Shown here in pieces: positions 28,321 to 37,387 of a stretch of DNA of 64,000 bases. A model generated the notes under the pieces. That model saw nothing but the letters and a program-made list of their open reading frames with translations, searched no databases and was not told the origin of the DNA. The stretch spans positions 124,001 to 188,000 of the forward strand of contig NZ_PGTY01000001.1 in assembly GCF_002797915.1 (NCBI RefSeq), written 5' to 3'. The position numbers and the translations under genes were made by a program. Position 1 is the first letter of the stretch, and each line of letters opens with the position of its first letter. This DNA is from Yoonia maricola. Lineage in GTDB: Bacteria; Pseudomonadota; Alphaproteobacteria; Rhodobacterales; Rhodobacteraceae.

Positions 28321-28658
28321 ACCTGCTCGACCGCGACTTTTTCGGAATAGAACGCGATATGGTCCTTAATTGCGGCTACCGTTGCGATTGGGTTTTCGTA
28401 GGACCACGCCGCATTGGCGATCGGCCCGCTTTTGGCTTCGATCGTGAAATAGTTGGCCTCGCCTTTAAACGGGCATTTCGACGTCATATCCGTCGGCTCC
28501 AGAAACGCCATGGCAAGGTCGGTGCGGGGGAAATAGATCACCGCGGGATAGTCGCCTTCAACCAGCTCTAACGCATTGGTGCTTTCGCCAATCACAGCGC
28601 CTGCTGCCCGGACCACCCAAGTACCCGTTGCGGGTCGGATTTTGATATGATCGGCCAT
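28317..28658 (-). CDS. DUF427 domain protein
   Basis: The 113-residue protein has the DUF427 pattern: IYFPRTDLAMAFLEPTD, CPFKGEANYFTI and AAWSYENPI. The function is unknown; the fold is a small beta-rich barrel. The frame extends upstream, but the ATG at 28658 with AAGGAT about 10 bases before it gives the normal N-terminus ADHIKIRPATG. It is convergent with the ClC gene, sharing the TTAA of the two stops, and lies 78 bases downstream of the aminopeptidase P gene on the same strand. Confidence 0.9.
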   Translation of the reverse strand: MADHIKIRPATGTWVVRAAGAVIGESTNALELVEGDYPAVIYFPRTDLAMAFLEPTDMTSKCPFKGEANYFTIEAKSGPIANAAWSYENPIATVAAIKDHIAFYSEKVAVEQV

Positions 28659-28735
28659 GGCGATATCCTTTTCTTTAATGGTTGTCGGCACCCGGCGCGC
28701 CGACAAACGTAAAACAGCTAAATGACGGTGTGATG

Positions 28736-30520
28736 TCAGAGCGGGGCACAGGCTGCGGTTAGCCAATCGCGCGTCTGCGCATCCAGTCGCGGAGCAAGAA
28801 GTGACAATGTATCGCTATGATAGCGATCAATCCAGTCCCGTTCTGCATGTGTCAGGAGGGCAGTATCGATCAACCGCCTGTCGAAAGGCACATAAGTCAG
28901 CGTTTCAAAGGACAGCATCTTGCGGTCATCCGCTCCGGCAAGGGCAAGGGCGTCGATCACGACGATCAGGTTTTCAATGCGGATCCCAAAAGCGCCTTCA
29001 CGATAATACCCCGGCTCGTTCGACAGGATCATCCCTTTTTTCAAGGTCACGTCAGACTGACGGTAAATGCCTTGTGGTCCCTCGTGCACGCTCAGATAAC
29101 TGCCCACCCCATGCCCGGTGCCATGGTCATAATCCTGTCCCGCCATCCATAAAGGTGCGCGCGCCAGCGCATCCAAATGCTGACCGCCCACACCTTTGGG
29201 AAAGCGGATGCGGCTGATAGCGAGCATGCCTTGCAGAACGCGGGTGTAGCAGGTCTTGTGTTCGTTTGTTGGCGTACCGATGGCCATTGTCCGGGTGATA
29301 TCGGTTGTACCGTCGATGTATTGCCCGCCGCTATCGACCAGCAATAGATTACCCTCTGTAATGGGTCGGTTGGTCTCTTCGCTGACGCGGTAATGGACAA
29401 TTGCACCATTTGGGCCAGCACCACAGATGGTGTCAAAGCTGATGTCGCGCAAGGCATTTGTTTGCATGCGAAACCCTTCGAGGGCTTTGACCACATCAAT
29501 TTCTGTCAGGCCGCCCTGCGGTGCCATTGCATCCAGCCAGGCCAGAAAACGCACCATCGCTACGGCGTCGCGTTCATGCGCGGCTTTGGCCCCCGCTACC
29601 TCTGCATCGTTCTTGCAAGCTTTCGGCAGGATGCAGGGGTCCTGACCTGCGATCACATCGCAACCAGCCTCTTTCAGTACGGTCGCCACTTTGTCAGGGC
29701 AACTGCGTTTGTCGATCAGGACCTGCCCTTTCAATGCGCCAAGAGCACCCAGAAAAGCATCAACATCGTGGACGGTCACATCTGGCCCCAGATGTTCCAG
29801 AATATCGTCTGCCTTGCCTGCACCAGCAAAAAGATCGACCCGGCCATCCTTGTATAAAATCGCAAAGGCCTGCGGCACAGGATTGCGGTCAATGTCCGTG
29901 CCGCGGATGTTGAGCAACCACGCGATACTGTCGGGCAAGGTTAGTACGGCGGCCGTCTCATCCATATCCGCAGCAAGCCGTGCGCGTTTGTCAGCATGTG
30001 TCTCACCTGCATGTTCAAGCGCATGGGCCGTAAAAGGGGCGTCCGGCGCGGTAGGTTGATCATCCCAGATTGCATCAACCAGATTATCGGTGGTGGTGAA
30101 GGTCAACGCAGTCAGCTTTTCCCGTAGCCCCGCAATTTCTGAGGCCGTGTGTAACCAAGGGTCATAGGCAATGGTCCCGCCTTGTGGCAATTGCTCTGCC
30201 AGCCAATCGGCCAGCTGCACCTCTGGCCAATGCACGGGCGTGAACACATCAGCCACTTGCGCGCGCACTTGAACGCGGTAGCGACCGTCAATGAAAACAC
30301 CCGCAGCATCCGCCAACACGGCACAAAAACCCGCTGACCCTGAAAACCCCGTCAGCCACGCAAGCCGCGCATCACGCGGGGCGACATATTCGCCCTGATG
30401 CGCATCCGCCCGTGGAACCAAGAATACATCAAACCCCTTTTGCGCCATGAGTGTACGCAAAGCCGCCAGCCGTGGCGGGCCCTGATCAGGCGAAGATTGC
30501 ACTTCAAACGTTTGAAACAT
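28736..30520 (-). CDS. Xaa-Pro aminopeptidase (M24B), three-domain type
   Basis: The 594-residue enzyme would remove N-terminal residues ahead of proline in the cytoplasm. Two creatinase-like N-terminal domains precede the metal-binding pita-bread domain. Metal ligands are visible in VDSGGQYIDGTTDITRT (two Asp), DYDHGTGHGVGSYLSVHEG (His), SNEPGYYREGAFGIRIENL (two Glu). A short C-terminal domain ends the protein. The length fits the long, APP1-like subgroup. The start at 30520 (FQTFEVQSS) is preferred; an upstream in-frame start would add ten residues. Confidence 0.92.
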   Translation of the reverse strand: MFQTFEVQSSPDQGPPRLAALRTLMAQKGFDVFLVPRADAHQGEYVAPRDARLAWLTGFSGSAGFCAVLADAAGVFIDGRYRVQVRAQVADVFTPVHWPEVQLADWLAEQLPQGGTIAYDPWLHTASEIAGLREKLTALTFTTTDNLVDAIWDDQPTAPDAPFTAHALEHAGETHADKRARLAADMDETAAVLTLPDSIAWLLNIRGTDIDRNPVPQAFAILYKDGRVDLFAGAGKADDILEHLGPDVTVHDVDAFLGALGALKGQVLIDKRSCPDKVATVLKEAGCDVIAGQDPCILPKACKNDAEVAGAKAAHERDAVAMVRFLAWLDAMAPQGGLTEIDVVKALEGFRMQTNALRDISFDTICGAGPNGAIVHYRVSEETNRPITEGNLLLVDSGGQYIDGTTDITRTMAIGTPTNEHKTCYTRVLQGMLAISRIRFPKGVGGQHLDALARAPLWMAGQDYDHGTGHGVGSYLSVHEGPQGIYRQSDVTLKKGMILSNEPGYYREGAFGIRIENLIVVIDALALAGADDRKMLSFETLTYVPFDRRLIDTALLTHAERDWIDRYHSDTLSLLAPRLDAQTRDWLTAACAPL

Positions 30521-30595
30521 TGGCGAAACCAAACCTCTTTCTTCGTCCAATCAAACTTCCGCCGGAGGCATCAGTTGTCAGCTGCAAGCACGGGG

Positions 30596-32476
30596 TTAAC
30601 CCGCTTTGCGCATTCCCATGACACGGGCGCGTTTACGCGGATCGCTGTCAAAAAGACTGGCTAATTGTTCTGTCATCGCACCGGCCAGTTGTTCAACATC
30701 CGTAATCGTTACCGCACGCTCATAATATCGGGTCACGTCATGGCCAATCCCAATGGCGACCAGTTCAACGGCCTTGCGTCTTTCGACCATGGCAATCACA
30801 TCGCGCAGGTGTTTTTCCAGATAATTGGCCGGGTTCACCGATAAAGTTGAATCGTCCACTGGCGCGCCGTCCGAAATCACCATCAGGATTTTGCGCTGCT
30901 CCTGTCGGCCCACGATCCGGCGGTGCGCCCATTCCAGCGCTTCACCGTCGATGTTTTCCTTCAACAGACCCTCTTTCATCATCAGCCCCAGATTGGGCCG
31001 GGTCCGTCGCCAAGGCGCATCCGCTGATTTATAAATAATATGCCGCAGGTCGTTCAAACGTCCCGGCGTTGCCTCGCGCCCCGCTGCCAGCCATTTTTCA
31101 CGCGCTTGGCCACCTTTCCACGCTTTGGTGGTAAAGCCCAAAATCTCGACCTTCACGTCGCAGCGTTCCAACGTGCGGGCCATGACATCGGCACAGATCG
31201 CCGCAATGGAAATCGGACGGCCCCGCATGGAACCAGAGTTGTCCAAAAGCAGGGTGACGACCGTATCCCGGAAATCAGTATCTTTTTCGACCTTGAAAGA
31301 CAGCGGCGTGGTGGGCGAAGCCACGATACGGGCCAGACGGCCTGCATCAAGGATGCCTTCTTCGCGGTCAAACTCCCAAGACCGGTTCTGCTGAGCCTGC
31401 AAACGGCGCTGCAGTTTGTTGGCCAGCCGAGAGACAGCGCCCTTTAGCGGTTCTAACTGTTGGTCGAGGTAAGCACGCAAGCGCTCCAACTCGACGGGTT
31501 CGGCCAAATCCTCGGCCGAAATCTCTTCGTCAAACTCTGTGGTGGACACTTTATAATCCGGATCAGCATCCGAAATCGGCTGCGGGGCAGGCGGCTCCAA
31601 AGGCGCTTCACCTTCGGGCATCTCGGCCTCTTCGCCCATTTCCGCATCAGCCTGATCATCCATGCTGACTTGGGCCTGGCTCGCGTCCTGTTGTTCTTCC
31701 TGAGACTGCTCTGGCGTGCCTTCGGCCTCATCGCCTTCGCTGTCGTCTTCGCCGGTGCTATCAGGCTCTTCCTGATCATCGTCTGAGCCTTCTTCGGCTT
31801 CATCCTCTTGATCATCGTCAAGGTTGTCAGGGTCATCCCCCAATTGATCACCATAACCCATGTCGCTGATCAACTGGCGCGCAAATTTCGCGAAAGCCTG
31901 CTGGTCGTTCAACGTATCGGTGAGGTTTTCCAAAGTCCCGCCGCAATGATCCTCGATAAATCCGCGCCACAGCTCCATGACGTTTTCAGCGCCTTTGGGC
32001 AGGTCGCGACCCGTGGCCATATGGCGAATGAGATAACCGGCAGCCACGGCCAAAGGCGCGTCGGACGCTTGGCTGATCTGGTCATAGCCTTTGCGCATAG
32101 CCTCGGTGCCGATTTTGGCATCGATATTACCTGCGGTGCCGGGCATGTATTGGGCGCCAACGGCCTCAATCCGGGCGGTCTCCATCGCCTCGTACAGGTC
32201 CTGCGCCATCTGGCCTTGCGGCATATAGCGAGCGGATACTTTGGGATCGTGAAATTTGTGGCGCAGTGCGAATGCATCAGCCGTACCGCGGGCTAAGAGC
32301 ACTTCGTCCTTCGTCATGCGGCGCGATACTTGGGGCAGGCGGATCGTGTCAGAGGTCTGGCCTGCAGGATCGACCGAATAGGTAACCGCCAATTCGGGGT
32401 CATCCGCCATAACCTTGGTGGCTTCTGCCAATGCCTTTTTGAAAGGATCGGCTGGGTTGTCGGTTGGTTTGTTCAT
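30596..32476 (-). CDS. cobT: Aerobic cobaltochelatase subunit CobT
   Basis: CobT with CobS forms the AAA+ motor that drives CobN to insert cobalt into hydrogenobyrinate diamide in aerobic B12 synthesis. The 626-residue protein has an N-terminal helical domain, a long acidic stretch of Asp/Glu with Gln and Ser (about residues 210-310), and a C-terminal VWA domain with the MIDAS motif DNSGSM (about residue 412) and a [12 protein letters not shown] loop. Its ATG overlaps the stop of the small secreted-protein gene upstream (ATGA), linking it to the genes that lead back to cobS. Confidence 0.95.
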   Translation of the reverse strand: MNKPTDNPADPFKKALAEATKVMADDPELAVTYSVDPAGQTSDTIRLPQVSRRMTKDEVLLARGTADAFALRHKFHDPKVSARYMPQGQMAQDLYEAMETARIEAVGAQYMPGTAGNIDAKIGTEAMRKGYDQISQASDAPLAVAAGYLIRHMATGRDLPKGAENVMELWRGFIEDHCGGTLENLTDTLNDQQAFAKFARQLISDMGYGDQLGDDPDNLDDDQEDEAEEGSDDDQEEPDSTGEDDSEGDEAEGTPEQSQEEQQDASQAQVSMDDQADAEMGEEAEMPEGEAPLEPPAPQPISDADPDYKVSTTEFDEEISAEDLAEPVELERLRAYLDQQLEPLKGAVSRLANKLQRRLQAQQNRSWEFDREEGILDAGRLARIVASPTTPLSFKVEKDTDFRDTVVTLLLDNSGSMRGRPISIAAICADVMARTLERCDVKVEILGFTTKAWKGGQAREKWLAAGREATPGRLNDLRHIIYKSADAPWRRTRPNLGLMMKEGLLKENIDGEALEWAHRRIVGRQEQRKILMVISDGAPVDDSTLSVNPANYLEKHLRDVIAMVERRKAVELVAIGIGHDVTRYYERAVTITDVEQLAGAMTEQLASLFDSDPRKRARVMGMRKAG

Positions 32477-32889
32477 TCCATCACGCTCCGCAACAGATCA
32501 GAGCAGACCTGACAAATGGCGTCTTCGGCGCAAAGAGGGGCTTGGCCGGTCATCGGTGCGAGCCCTGCAAAATAGATCATGGTATCTTCGATCATCTGGT
32601 CGCGCGCGGCGTCTCGGCTTTGACGTGATCCTTCCAGGTAATATGGCTCGGCCTGTAACAACCCTGAGGATCGCTGGCGCGTCGGATTGGCTGTCTCATA
32701 CGCATCGAGCAACACGTTTGCACGCCGTTCCATGCCGTCAATGTATCCGGTATCAGCCCCGACCGCTTTGCCCCAGGTTGCCCGTGCTTCAAAATGGGCA
32801 GAGCAAGACAGAACCTCGCTATCTGCATCAGCAAATGCGGATGTGCCGTTGAGTGCCACGAGCAAGGCAAATGTGATCTTGAGTTGCAT
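32473..32889 (-). CDS. Small secreted protein between cobS and cobT, unknown
   Basis: The 138-residue product begins with a clear signal peptide ([19 protein letters not shown], cut after Ala-Phe-Ala) and contains four cysteines in the mature part, one near the N-terminus and three close together at the C-terminus ([11 protein letters not shown]). AAGGAT lies about 8 bases before the ATG at 32889. The family is not recognised. The stop overlaps the cobT start, so the two are probably coupled. A periplasmic protein has no obvious role in the cytoplasmic cobaltochelatase. Confidence 0.75.
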   Translation of the reverse strand: MQLKITFALLVALNGTSAFADADSEVLSCSAHFEARATWGKAVGADTGYIDGMERRANVLLDAYETANPTRQRSSGLLQAEPYYLEGSRQSRDAARDQMIEDTMIYFAGLAPMTGQAPLCAEDAICQVCSDLLRSVME

Positions 32890-32956
32890 GCACAATCCTT
32901 CTGCGATCTGCATGTCAAACTAGAACTGATACACCCCATTGGCCAGAGGCACCGGC

Positions 32957-33322
32957 TTACTCTTCTGCGAATTCTGGCTCTTCAAAGGAGATGCCCGCCT
33001 CCGGTGCGATCTCGAACGGGTTTTCGGCAAGCTGGTGGAGTGTGTTCAACTGGGCCGCACCGGGCAGGATTGCACCCGTTTCGTCAACAAACGCAAGGCG
33101 TGGACGGAAAATCTTGCCGCCCAGTTCAATCTCACCTTCATCAAAGAGATAGGCCAGCTCGGTCACAATGCCTTCGACATTGGCCTTGGCGACCTCTTCG
33201 GTCATGTTTTCTGCAAAAATCGGCAACAGGGCGTGGGCCATCAAAGTCGCGGCTGTTTCTGCCAGATCTTGATGGTTGACCACGTAATCATCAGGCAGGG
33301 GGGTACCAATCTTCATTTTCAT
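32957..33322 (-). CDS. Conserved-looking acidic cytoplasmic protein, unknown
   Basis: The 121-residue protein has no signal peptide or membrane segment. It is acidic, especially at the end (FEEPEFAEE), and has a helical N-terminal half followed by IFRPRLAFVDETG. The start at 33322 has GGAG 10 bases upstream. I do not recognise a family. It lies between two secreted-protein genes in the same direction, 67 bases before the next one, inside the cobS to cobT stretch. Confidence 0.7.
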   Translation of the reverse strand: MKMKIGTPLPDDYVVNHQDLAETAATLMAHALLPIFAENMTEEVAKANVEGIVTELAYLFDEGEIELGGKIFRPRLAFVDETGAILPGAAQLNTLHQLAENPFEIAPEAGISFEEPEFAEE

Positions 33323-33413
33323 GGGTCTGCTCCGGTCCAATCGTTTTTCTGCATCATGGGTAGAAAACAGACAACATTAAGACAACCCCATGTTTTCTTT
33401 AAACTTGTTGTAA

Positions 33414-33803
33414 CTAGCTTAAAAGCAGTCCGGTACAGGCCCTTTCGAAACGTTGCGCCTGCGCAAGCGCCCATGCGGCATCATCGGCGTCTGCGTTGAA
33501 CGTCGCGCGGGTCAGCAAGGCAGATTGCGCCAGTTTCGCAGAGATGCGCCAATGCAACACTTCGCGCCCACGATCGGGTGGCATCGTCGCCTCAACCAGA
33601 TCAATCACGGCTGCACGGTGGCGTTTGGTCTGTTCGGAAGCTGCGCCATCAAACATCCACTGATATTCCATCACAGCCGAAAGACGTCCTGCGCAATCCG
33701 CAAAAGTCCGTAATTGCTGTTCAGGATCAAAGGTTTGCGCGGAGGTCGTTTGGCCGCTGAGCACTGCCAACGTAAAAGTAATGGACCGCACAATTGTCTT
33801 CAT
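33414..33803 (-). CDS. Small secreted protein downstream of cobS, unknown
   Basis: The 129-residue product starts with a signal peptide (KTIVRSITFTLAVLSGQTTSAQ) and has two cysteines, near the mature N-terminus (ADCAGRL) and near the end (RACTGLLLS). The mature part is helical and Ala/Arg rich. ATG 33803 is chosen; ATG 33812 is also possible and neither has a strong ribosome binding site. Size, export signal and terminal cysteines resemble the secreted protein next to cobT, but homology is not clear by eye. Confidence 0.68.
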   Translation of the reverse strand: MKTIVRSITFTLAVLSGQTTSAQTFDPEQQLRTFADCAGRLSAVMEYQWMFDGAASEQTKRHRAAVIDLVEATMPPDRGREVLHWRISAKLAQSALLTRATFNADADDAAWALAQAQRFERACTGLLLS

Positions 33804-33876
33804 ACCGCTCATATATCAAGCATGGCGGTAAATTTTTCGCCTATCAATCAGGCATTTTGAAAACTTTTTATTTTGT

Positions 33877-33898
33877 AAGGTGGGTCACGACCCACCTT
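33877..33898. repeat. Second copy of the GGTGGRTC palindrome, at the cobS 3' end
   Basis: AAGGTGGGTC (33877-33886) and GACCCACCTT (33889-33898) form a perfect 10-bp inverted repeat around AC. It lies 3 bases from the cobS stop (33902-33904). It shares GTAAGGTGG with the palindrome at 9799-9824. On the minus strand the arm is followed by ACAAAATAAAAAG rather than a T run, so it is more like a REP-type mRNA-end element than a standard terminator. Confidence 0.7.
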
Positions 33899-33901
33899 GT
33901 G

Positions 33902-34888
33902 TCACCCCAAGCTGAGGCTCGCCGCACTCTCTGGCAGCTCTTCGTCAAAGCACCGCTGGTAGAATTCTGCGACTGTCTGGCGTTCCAGTTCATCACATTT
34001 GTTCAGAAAGGACAGGCGGAAGGCATAGCCTACGTCTTGGAAAATGCGTGTGTTCTCGGCCCAAGCCAGCACTGTTCTGGGGGACATGACAGTTGACAGA
34101 TCGCCATTCATGAATGCGGTGCGGGTCAGGTCGGCGACTGTCACCATTTGGCTGATCTGCTTGCGTCCGCTTTCGGTGTTGAAATGCGGCGACTTGGACA
34201 GAATGATCGCAGCCTCTGCATCATGGCTGAGGTAGTTCAGCGTCGCGACAAGCGACCAACGGTCCATCTGCGCTTGGTTAATCTGCTGCGTGCCGTGGTA
34301 AAGGCCGGTTGTATCGCCCAAGCCAACGGTATTCGCGGTCGCAAACAAGCGGAAGTAGGGGTTTGGCGTAATAATCTCGTTCTGGTCCATCAACGTCAGC
34401 TTACCGTCGGCTTCCAGCACCCGTTGGATCACGAACATTACGTCGGCGCGGCCTGCATCATATTCGTCAAAGACGATGGCCACGGGATTGCGCAGTGCCC
34501 AAGGCAGGATGCCTTCGTGAAATTCAGTCACCTGCACGCCATCACGCAGCTTGATCGCATCCTTGCCGATCAGATCAATCCGGCTGATGTGGCTGTCAAG
34601 GTTCACACGCACCGCAGGCCAGTTCAAACGGGCAGCGACCTGTTCAATATGGGTGGATTTACCCGTGCCGTGATACCCTTGGATCATGACGCGACGGTTA
34701 TAGCCGAAGCCCGCAAGAATTGCCAAAGTCGTATCAGGATCAAACTTGTAGGTGCTGTCAATCTCAGGCACGCGATCGGACCGGTCAGCGAAGCCCTTGA
34801 TCTTCATGTCGCTGTCGATACCAAAGACTTCACGGACCGAAATCTCTTCGGTTGGTTTTGCTTGCATGTCCGTCATACCGTCCGCCAT
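33902..34888 (-). CDS. cobS: Aerobic cobaltochelatase AAA+ subunit CobS
   Basis: CobS is the ATPase subunit of the cobaltochelatase that works with CobT and CobN. The 328-residue protein has Walker [10 protein letters not shown] (71-79), Walker B VFDEYDAG (139-146) and the sensor region [12 protein letters not shown]. The frame is open 68 codons upstream; ATG 34888, preceded by AAGGCACC, gives the family length. It is first in the minus-strand series leading to cobT, and three unknown genes lie between the two subunits. cobN is not in the window. Confidence 0.95.
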   Translation of the reverse strand: MADGMTDMQAKPTEEISVREVFGIDSDMKIKGFADRSDRVPEIDSTYKFDPDTTLAILAGFGYNRRVMIQGYHGTGKSTHIEQVAARLNWPAVRVNLDSHISRIDLIGKDAIKLRDGVQVTEFHEGILPWALRNPVAIVFDEYDAGRADVMFVIQRVLEADGKLTLMDQNEIITPNPYFRLFATANTVGLGDTTGLYHGTQQINQAQMDRWSLVATLNYLSHDAEAAIILSKSPHFNTESGRKQISQMVTVADLTRTAFMNGDLSTVMSPRTVLAWAENTRIFQDVGYAFRLSFLNKCDELERQTVAEFYQRCFDEELPESAASLSLG

Positions 34889-35346
34889 CTTTGGTGCCTT
34901 TTTGTCGTGAAATCGCCTACAGAGTGGGGATGCAACATAAAGCGCGGCGCTGCAAGGGAAAGGGCCGTTTGGTATGGTCGTTCTGGATCTATTGGATTGA
35001 GGGCGCCTGATCAGCGTTATGCGTGACGCAATAAAAGGCGCTGATGCGTTGATTCGATCCGTAGGATGCCAATGCGGTAAAATGTCGAGCACTTCCTAAA
35101 CGGAAGGTTAACAGATGAGTCATGCTGCGTTCACGTAGGTTTCCAGAAGTGAAAGAAAGGCAAGTATTTCTGCGGTTTGTTCGCCAATAGGCGATAAAAT
35201 GCCGATTTGTTCTTGAGATATGGTCTAATTTATGGCAAATTCATCTTGGTCGAAATGTTATCGATGACAGCATTTTTGTGGGGGCAACCGGTACTGCTGC
35301 CGTATAAATGTTTACCGTATAAAGAGTATTAGTGGGGGTTAACGCG
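34889..35346. other. 458-bp divergent gap between cobS and a membrane-protein gene
   Basis: No gene was recognised here. It must hold the promoters for cobS (left) and the membrane protein (right). Visible structures are a nested hairpin at 35011-35044 (outer TCAGCG/CGCTGA, inner TTATGCG/CGCAATAA), a CTTCC/GGAAG hairpin at about 35092-35106, and a direct repeat CCGTATAAA at 35300-35308 and 35315-35323 (15-base period) just before the right-hand gene. The repeat could be a regulator half-site pair or overlapping -10 sequences. Confidence 0.6.
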
Positions 35347-35886
35347 ATGTTTGAGCGGTTGACACAAAAGTTATATTTAACGAAGGGCGAAAAAGCCTAT
35401 CTGCTTGGTTATGTCGTGGTTGTGCTGACGGCGCCAATTGTTGCCATATTGGTAATGGCTGGCTTGGCGGCACCTTACACATTGGTCATTGAACCAACGA
35501 ACTATCTGTATTGGGTTGCAATCTCCGGCGCGATCAGTGCGGGGGTTGGCCTGTACCTTGCCCGCGGGTGGATGGGAAATGCTGGGCCTTTGGGTGCTGC
35601 CCGTGCGATTGTCGGCAGCGCTGCCGTGACGCTGATTGCCGCAGTCATTGGTGGCACATTGACAGTGCCGTTTGACGGTACGTTACAGGCCCCGCTGATC
35701 GTGACGTCTGCTTTCATCGCGAAGCCATGGTTGGCAGCGATCTGGTTCGCTGCGACTTTCGGCGCACATTACCTGATGTCATTTCTGGAAGAAGAGCGGG
35801 CATTTGGGATTGGCAGAGAAGCGCATCGCAGTGCCACATCACAACTGAGCAGATTGTCACGTGCGCAGCTTTACCATCGCGACTAA
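35347..35886 (+). CDS. Four-helix membrane protein, unknown
   Basis: The 179-residue protein has four hydrophobic segments, at about residues 20-42, 51-70, 85-103 and 120-145, and a basic, Ser/Arg-rich C-terminal tail. I do not recognise a family. The start at ATG 35347 follows a GGGGG stretch at good spacing; a GTG five codons earlier is possible. It is a single-gene unit between cobS (divergent) and the J-domain gene (convergent), ending in a UUCG-loop terminator. Confidence 0.75.
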   Translation: MFERLTQKLYLTKGEKAYLLGYVVVVLTAPIVAILVMAGLAAPYTLVIEPTNYLYWVAISGAISAGVGLYLARGWMGNAGPLGAARAIVGSAAVTLIAAVIGGTLTVPFDGTLQAPLIVTSAFIAKPWLAAIWFAATFGAHYLMSFLEEERAFGIGREAHRSATSQLSRLSRAQLYHRD

Positions 35887-35913
35887 GCCGATAGTGAACG
35901 TCAGAGAATTGTA

Positions 35914-35935
35914 AAAGGCGCCTTCGGGCGCCTTT
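35914..35935. terminator. Two-way terminator with UUCG tetraloop
   Basis: AAAGGCGCC (35914-35922) and GGCGCCTTT (35927-35935) form a perfect 9-bp stem closed by TTCG with a flanking C-G pair, the very stable UUCG tetraloop. On the plus strand it ends in TTTAGTCTTT; on the minus strand in TTTTAC. It serves the membrane-protein gene and the convergent J-domain gene, whose TAA stop (35934-35936 on the minus strand) lies within the stem arm. Confidence 0.88.
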
Positions 35936-36569
35936 AGTCTTTGTCGCGGAAGTTACGGCTGACCTTGATTTGATCCCAGGCCCAAACAACCTCTGATAAC
36001 TGTTCTTCCTGGCTGCGGTCGCCGCCGTTCATATCGGGGTGCAGCACTTTGATCAGCGCCTTGTAAGCTTTGCGAATCTCTTGCTTGGACATGTTGTCCT
36101 TGGCTTCCAGAATTTCGACAGCGCGGCGCTCGGTCGGCGGCAGCTTACGGCCTGTCGCCGCACCACGGCCCGGATTGCGGGTCGCGTTCTCGCCCAATAC
36201 CTGATGCGCATCATCGACCCCAAGGCGCGCCCATGCGGCCTCTTCCACAGTGCGTTTGAACGGCTTTGTGGGGCGTTCCCACACGCGGTCACTGTCCATC
36301 TGCGCGGCAAGCTCTGCCTCTGATGTGCTGTCAAAGAAGTTCCATTTCAGATTGTACTCGCGCACGTGCTGCTGGCAGAACCAAAAGAAATCATCCAGCA
36401 CGTCAGGTGATTTCGGTGCGCGGTACTTGCCTGCCTCCTGACAACCTTCATGGTCGCAAACCCGCGTTGACGTTTCGGACGCGCCGGACATCCCACGCCG
36501 CCCGCGTGGGTTCTTTTTCTTCGAACTCGACACGGACATGTCGAAACCAAAGGGATCATCTTTCTTCAT
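35934..36569 (-). CDS. C-terminal J-domain protein (DnaJ-like)
   Basis: The 211-residue protein carries a J domain at its C-terminal end, about residues 148-210, with the HPD motif at 177-179 that stimulates Hsp70 ATPase. The N-terminal half is not DnaJ-like: it has a Lys/Ser/Arg-rich start and a possible metal site (C-D-H-E-G-C at 38-43 and FCQQH at 64-68). This form is common in alphaproteobacteria. AGGTAACG precedes the ATG. It is divergent from bolA with 78 bp between. Confidence 0.9.
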   Translation of the reverse strand: MKKDDPFGFDMSVSSSKKKNPRGRRGMSGASETSTRVCDHEGCQEAGKYRAPKSPDVLDDFFWFCQQHVREYNLKWNFFDSTSEAELAAQMDSDRVWERPTKPFKRTVEEAAWARLGVDDAHQVLGENATRNPGRGAATGRKLPPTERRAVEILEAKDNMSKQEIRKAYKALIKVLHPDMNGGDRSQEEQLSEVVWAWDQIKVSRNFRDKD

Positions 36570-36609
36570 GGAGCGCGTTACCTTTCAGAGTCGGAGACGA
36601 TACAATAAA

Positions 36610-36623
36610 CTCTGGAACCAGAG
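36610..36623. promoter_or_regulatory. CTCTGG-AA-CCAGAG dyad between the J-domain gene and bolA
   Basis: A perfect 6-bp inverted repeat with a 2-base centre lies in the middle of the 78-bp divergent space. It could be an operator shared by both genes or a small hairpin in the bolA leader, 24 bases before the ATG. No known regulator consensus was recognised. Confidence 0.35.
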
Positions 36624-36647
36624 ATTGAAGAGGGCAGATGGAAAATA

Positions 36648-36899
36648 ATGACACTTGAAACGGAAATTCGTGACGCTTTGGGCAGCCTTTCGCCACAGCA
36701 CCTCGATGTGATCAATGAAAGTGCGTTGCACGCAGGCCATTCTGGCGATGACGGCTCAGGCGAAAGCCACTGGCGGATCGTGATCAAGGCCGCGTCTTTG
36801 GACGATATGTCGCGCATCGCGCGTCACCGTGCGATCCACACAGCCTTGGGCACAGATATTATTGGGCGCATCCACGCCCTTGCTATTGATATTCAGTAG
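36648..36899 (+). CDS. bolA: BolA family protein
   Basis: The 83-residue protein is a BolA-type factor, a partner of monothiol glutaredoxins in iron-sulfur handling. Family features are the N-terminal helix LETEIRDALGS, the SALHAGHSG segment with conserved histidine, SHWRIVI, and the C-terminal HRAIHTALGTDI...IHALAI helix with the invariant histidine. The gene stands divergent from the J-domain gene. Its stop abuts the stop of the DUF4177 gene without a spacer. Confidence 0.93.
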   Translation: MTLETEIRDALGSLSPQHLDVINESALHAGHSGDDGSGESHWRIVIKAASLDDMSRIARHRAIHTALGTDIIGRIHALAIDIQ

Positions 36900-37313
36900 T
36901 TATTCGGCAGCAAAGTCGGGCGAAGGCCCCTGCTTTTTCTCAGGCGCTGGCTGGGCTTGGCTGACAGGTGCCGCAGGCGCTGCCGTTGCCACGATTTTCT
37001 TCTGGACCATCGGTTCTTGCGCGGCCACCGGGCGAGGGGCAGCTACAGGGGGGCGCGGCGGTTGCTGCGTGGCCTTCGCAGCCACTTTGGTGCGGCGGAA
37101 GACCAGCATGTTTTGGAACACAGTCGTTTTGCCCATCAAGCCTTCGCGTTGCTCGCAGGGGAGCGTGTCTGCGCGTAGGTATTCCCACCCATCGGACGAC
37201 AGTTCGTTCATGGCAGTTTCCAATGCATGCGCAAAGCGATCCTCGGAGGTCTTGATACCTTTCGCTTTCAGCCCACGCGCTGGCGCAGGTACGACTTTAT
37301 ACTCATAGCTCAT
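36900..37313 (-). CDS. DUF4177 domain protein with Pro/Ala-rich tail
   Basis: The 137-residue protein starts SYEYKVVPAP and contains ALETAMNELSSDGWEYLRAD, the pattern of DUF4177 domains (about residues 1-80). The rest is a disordered tail of Pro, Ala, Gln and Lys. The function is unknown. GAGGG precedes the ATG at 37313; a longer frame upstream lacks support. It is transcribed in the same direction as gatB but lies downstream of it by 75 bases. Confidence 0.82.
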   Translation of the reverse strand: MSYEYKVVPAPARGLKAKGIKTSEDRFAHALETAMNELSSDGWEYLRADTLPCEQREGLMGKTTVFQNMLVFRRTKVAAKATQQPPRPPVAAPRPVAAQEPMVQKKIVATAAPAAPVSQAQPAPEKKQGPSPDFAAE

Positions 37314-37387
37314 GACTTGACCCTCATTCCACCGGATGTGGTGTATCAAATTGGCGCCATTGTGCCAATCTATTCTATACGCGTGGG

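Noticed and set aside
34148-35026. Plus-strand frame of 292 codons opposite cobS
   Set aside because: It covers the conserved CobS ATPase core on the other strand, and no ribosome binding site or motif was found.
34889-35346. Cobalamin riboswitch upstream of cobS
   Set aside because: The conserved B12-box sequence was not found in the gap on the minus strand; only simple hairpins are visible.
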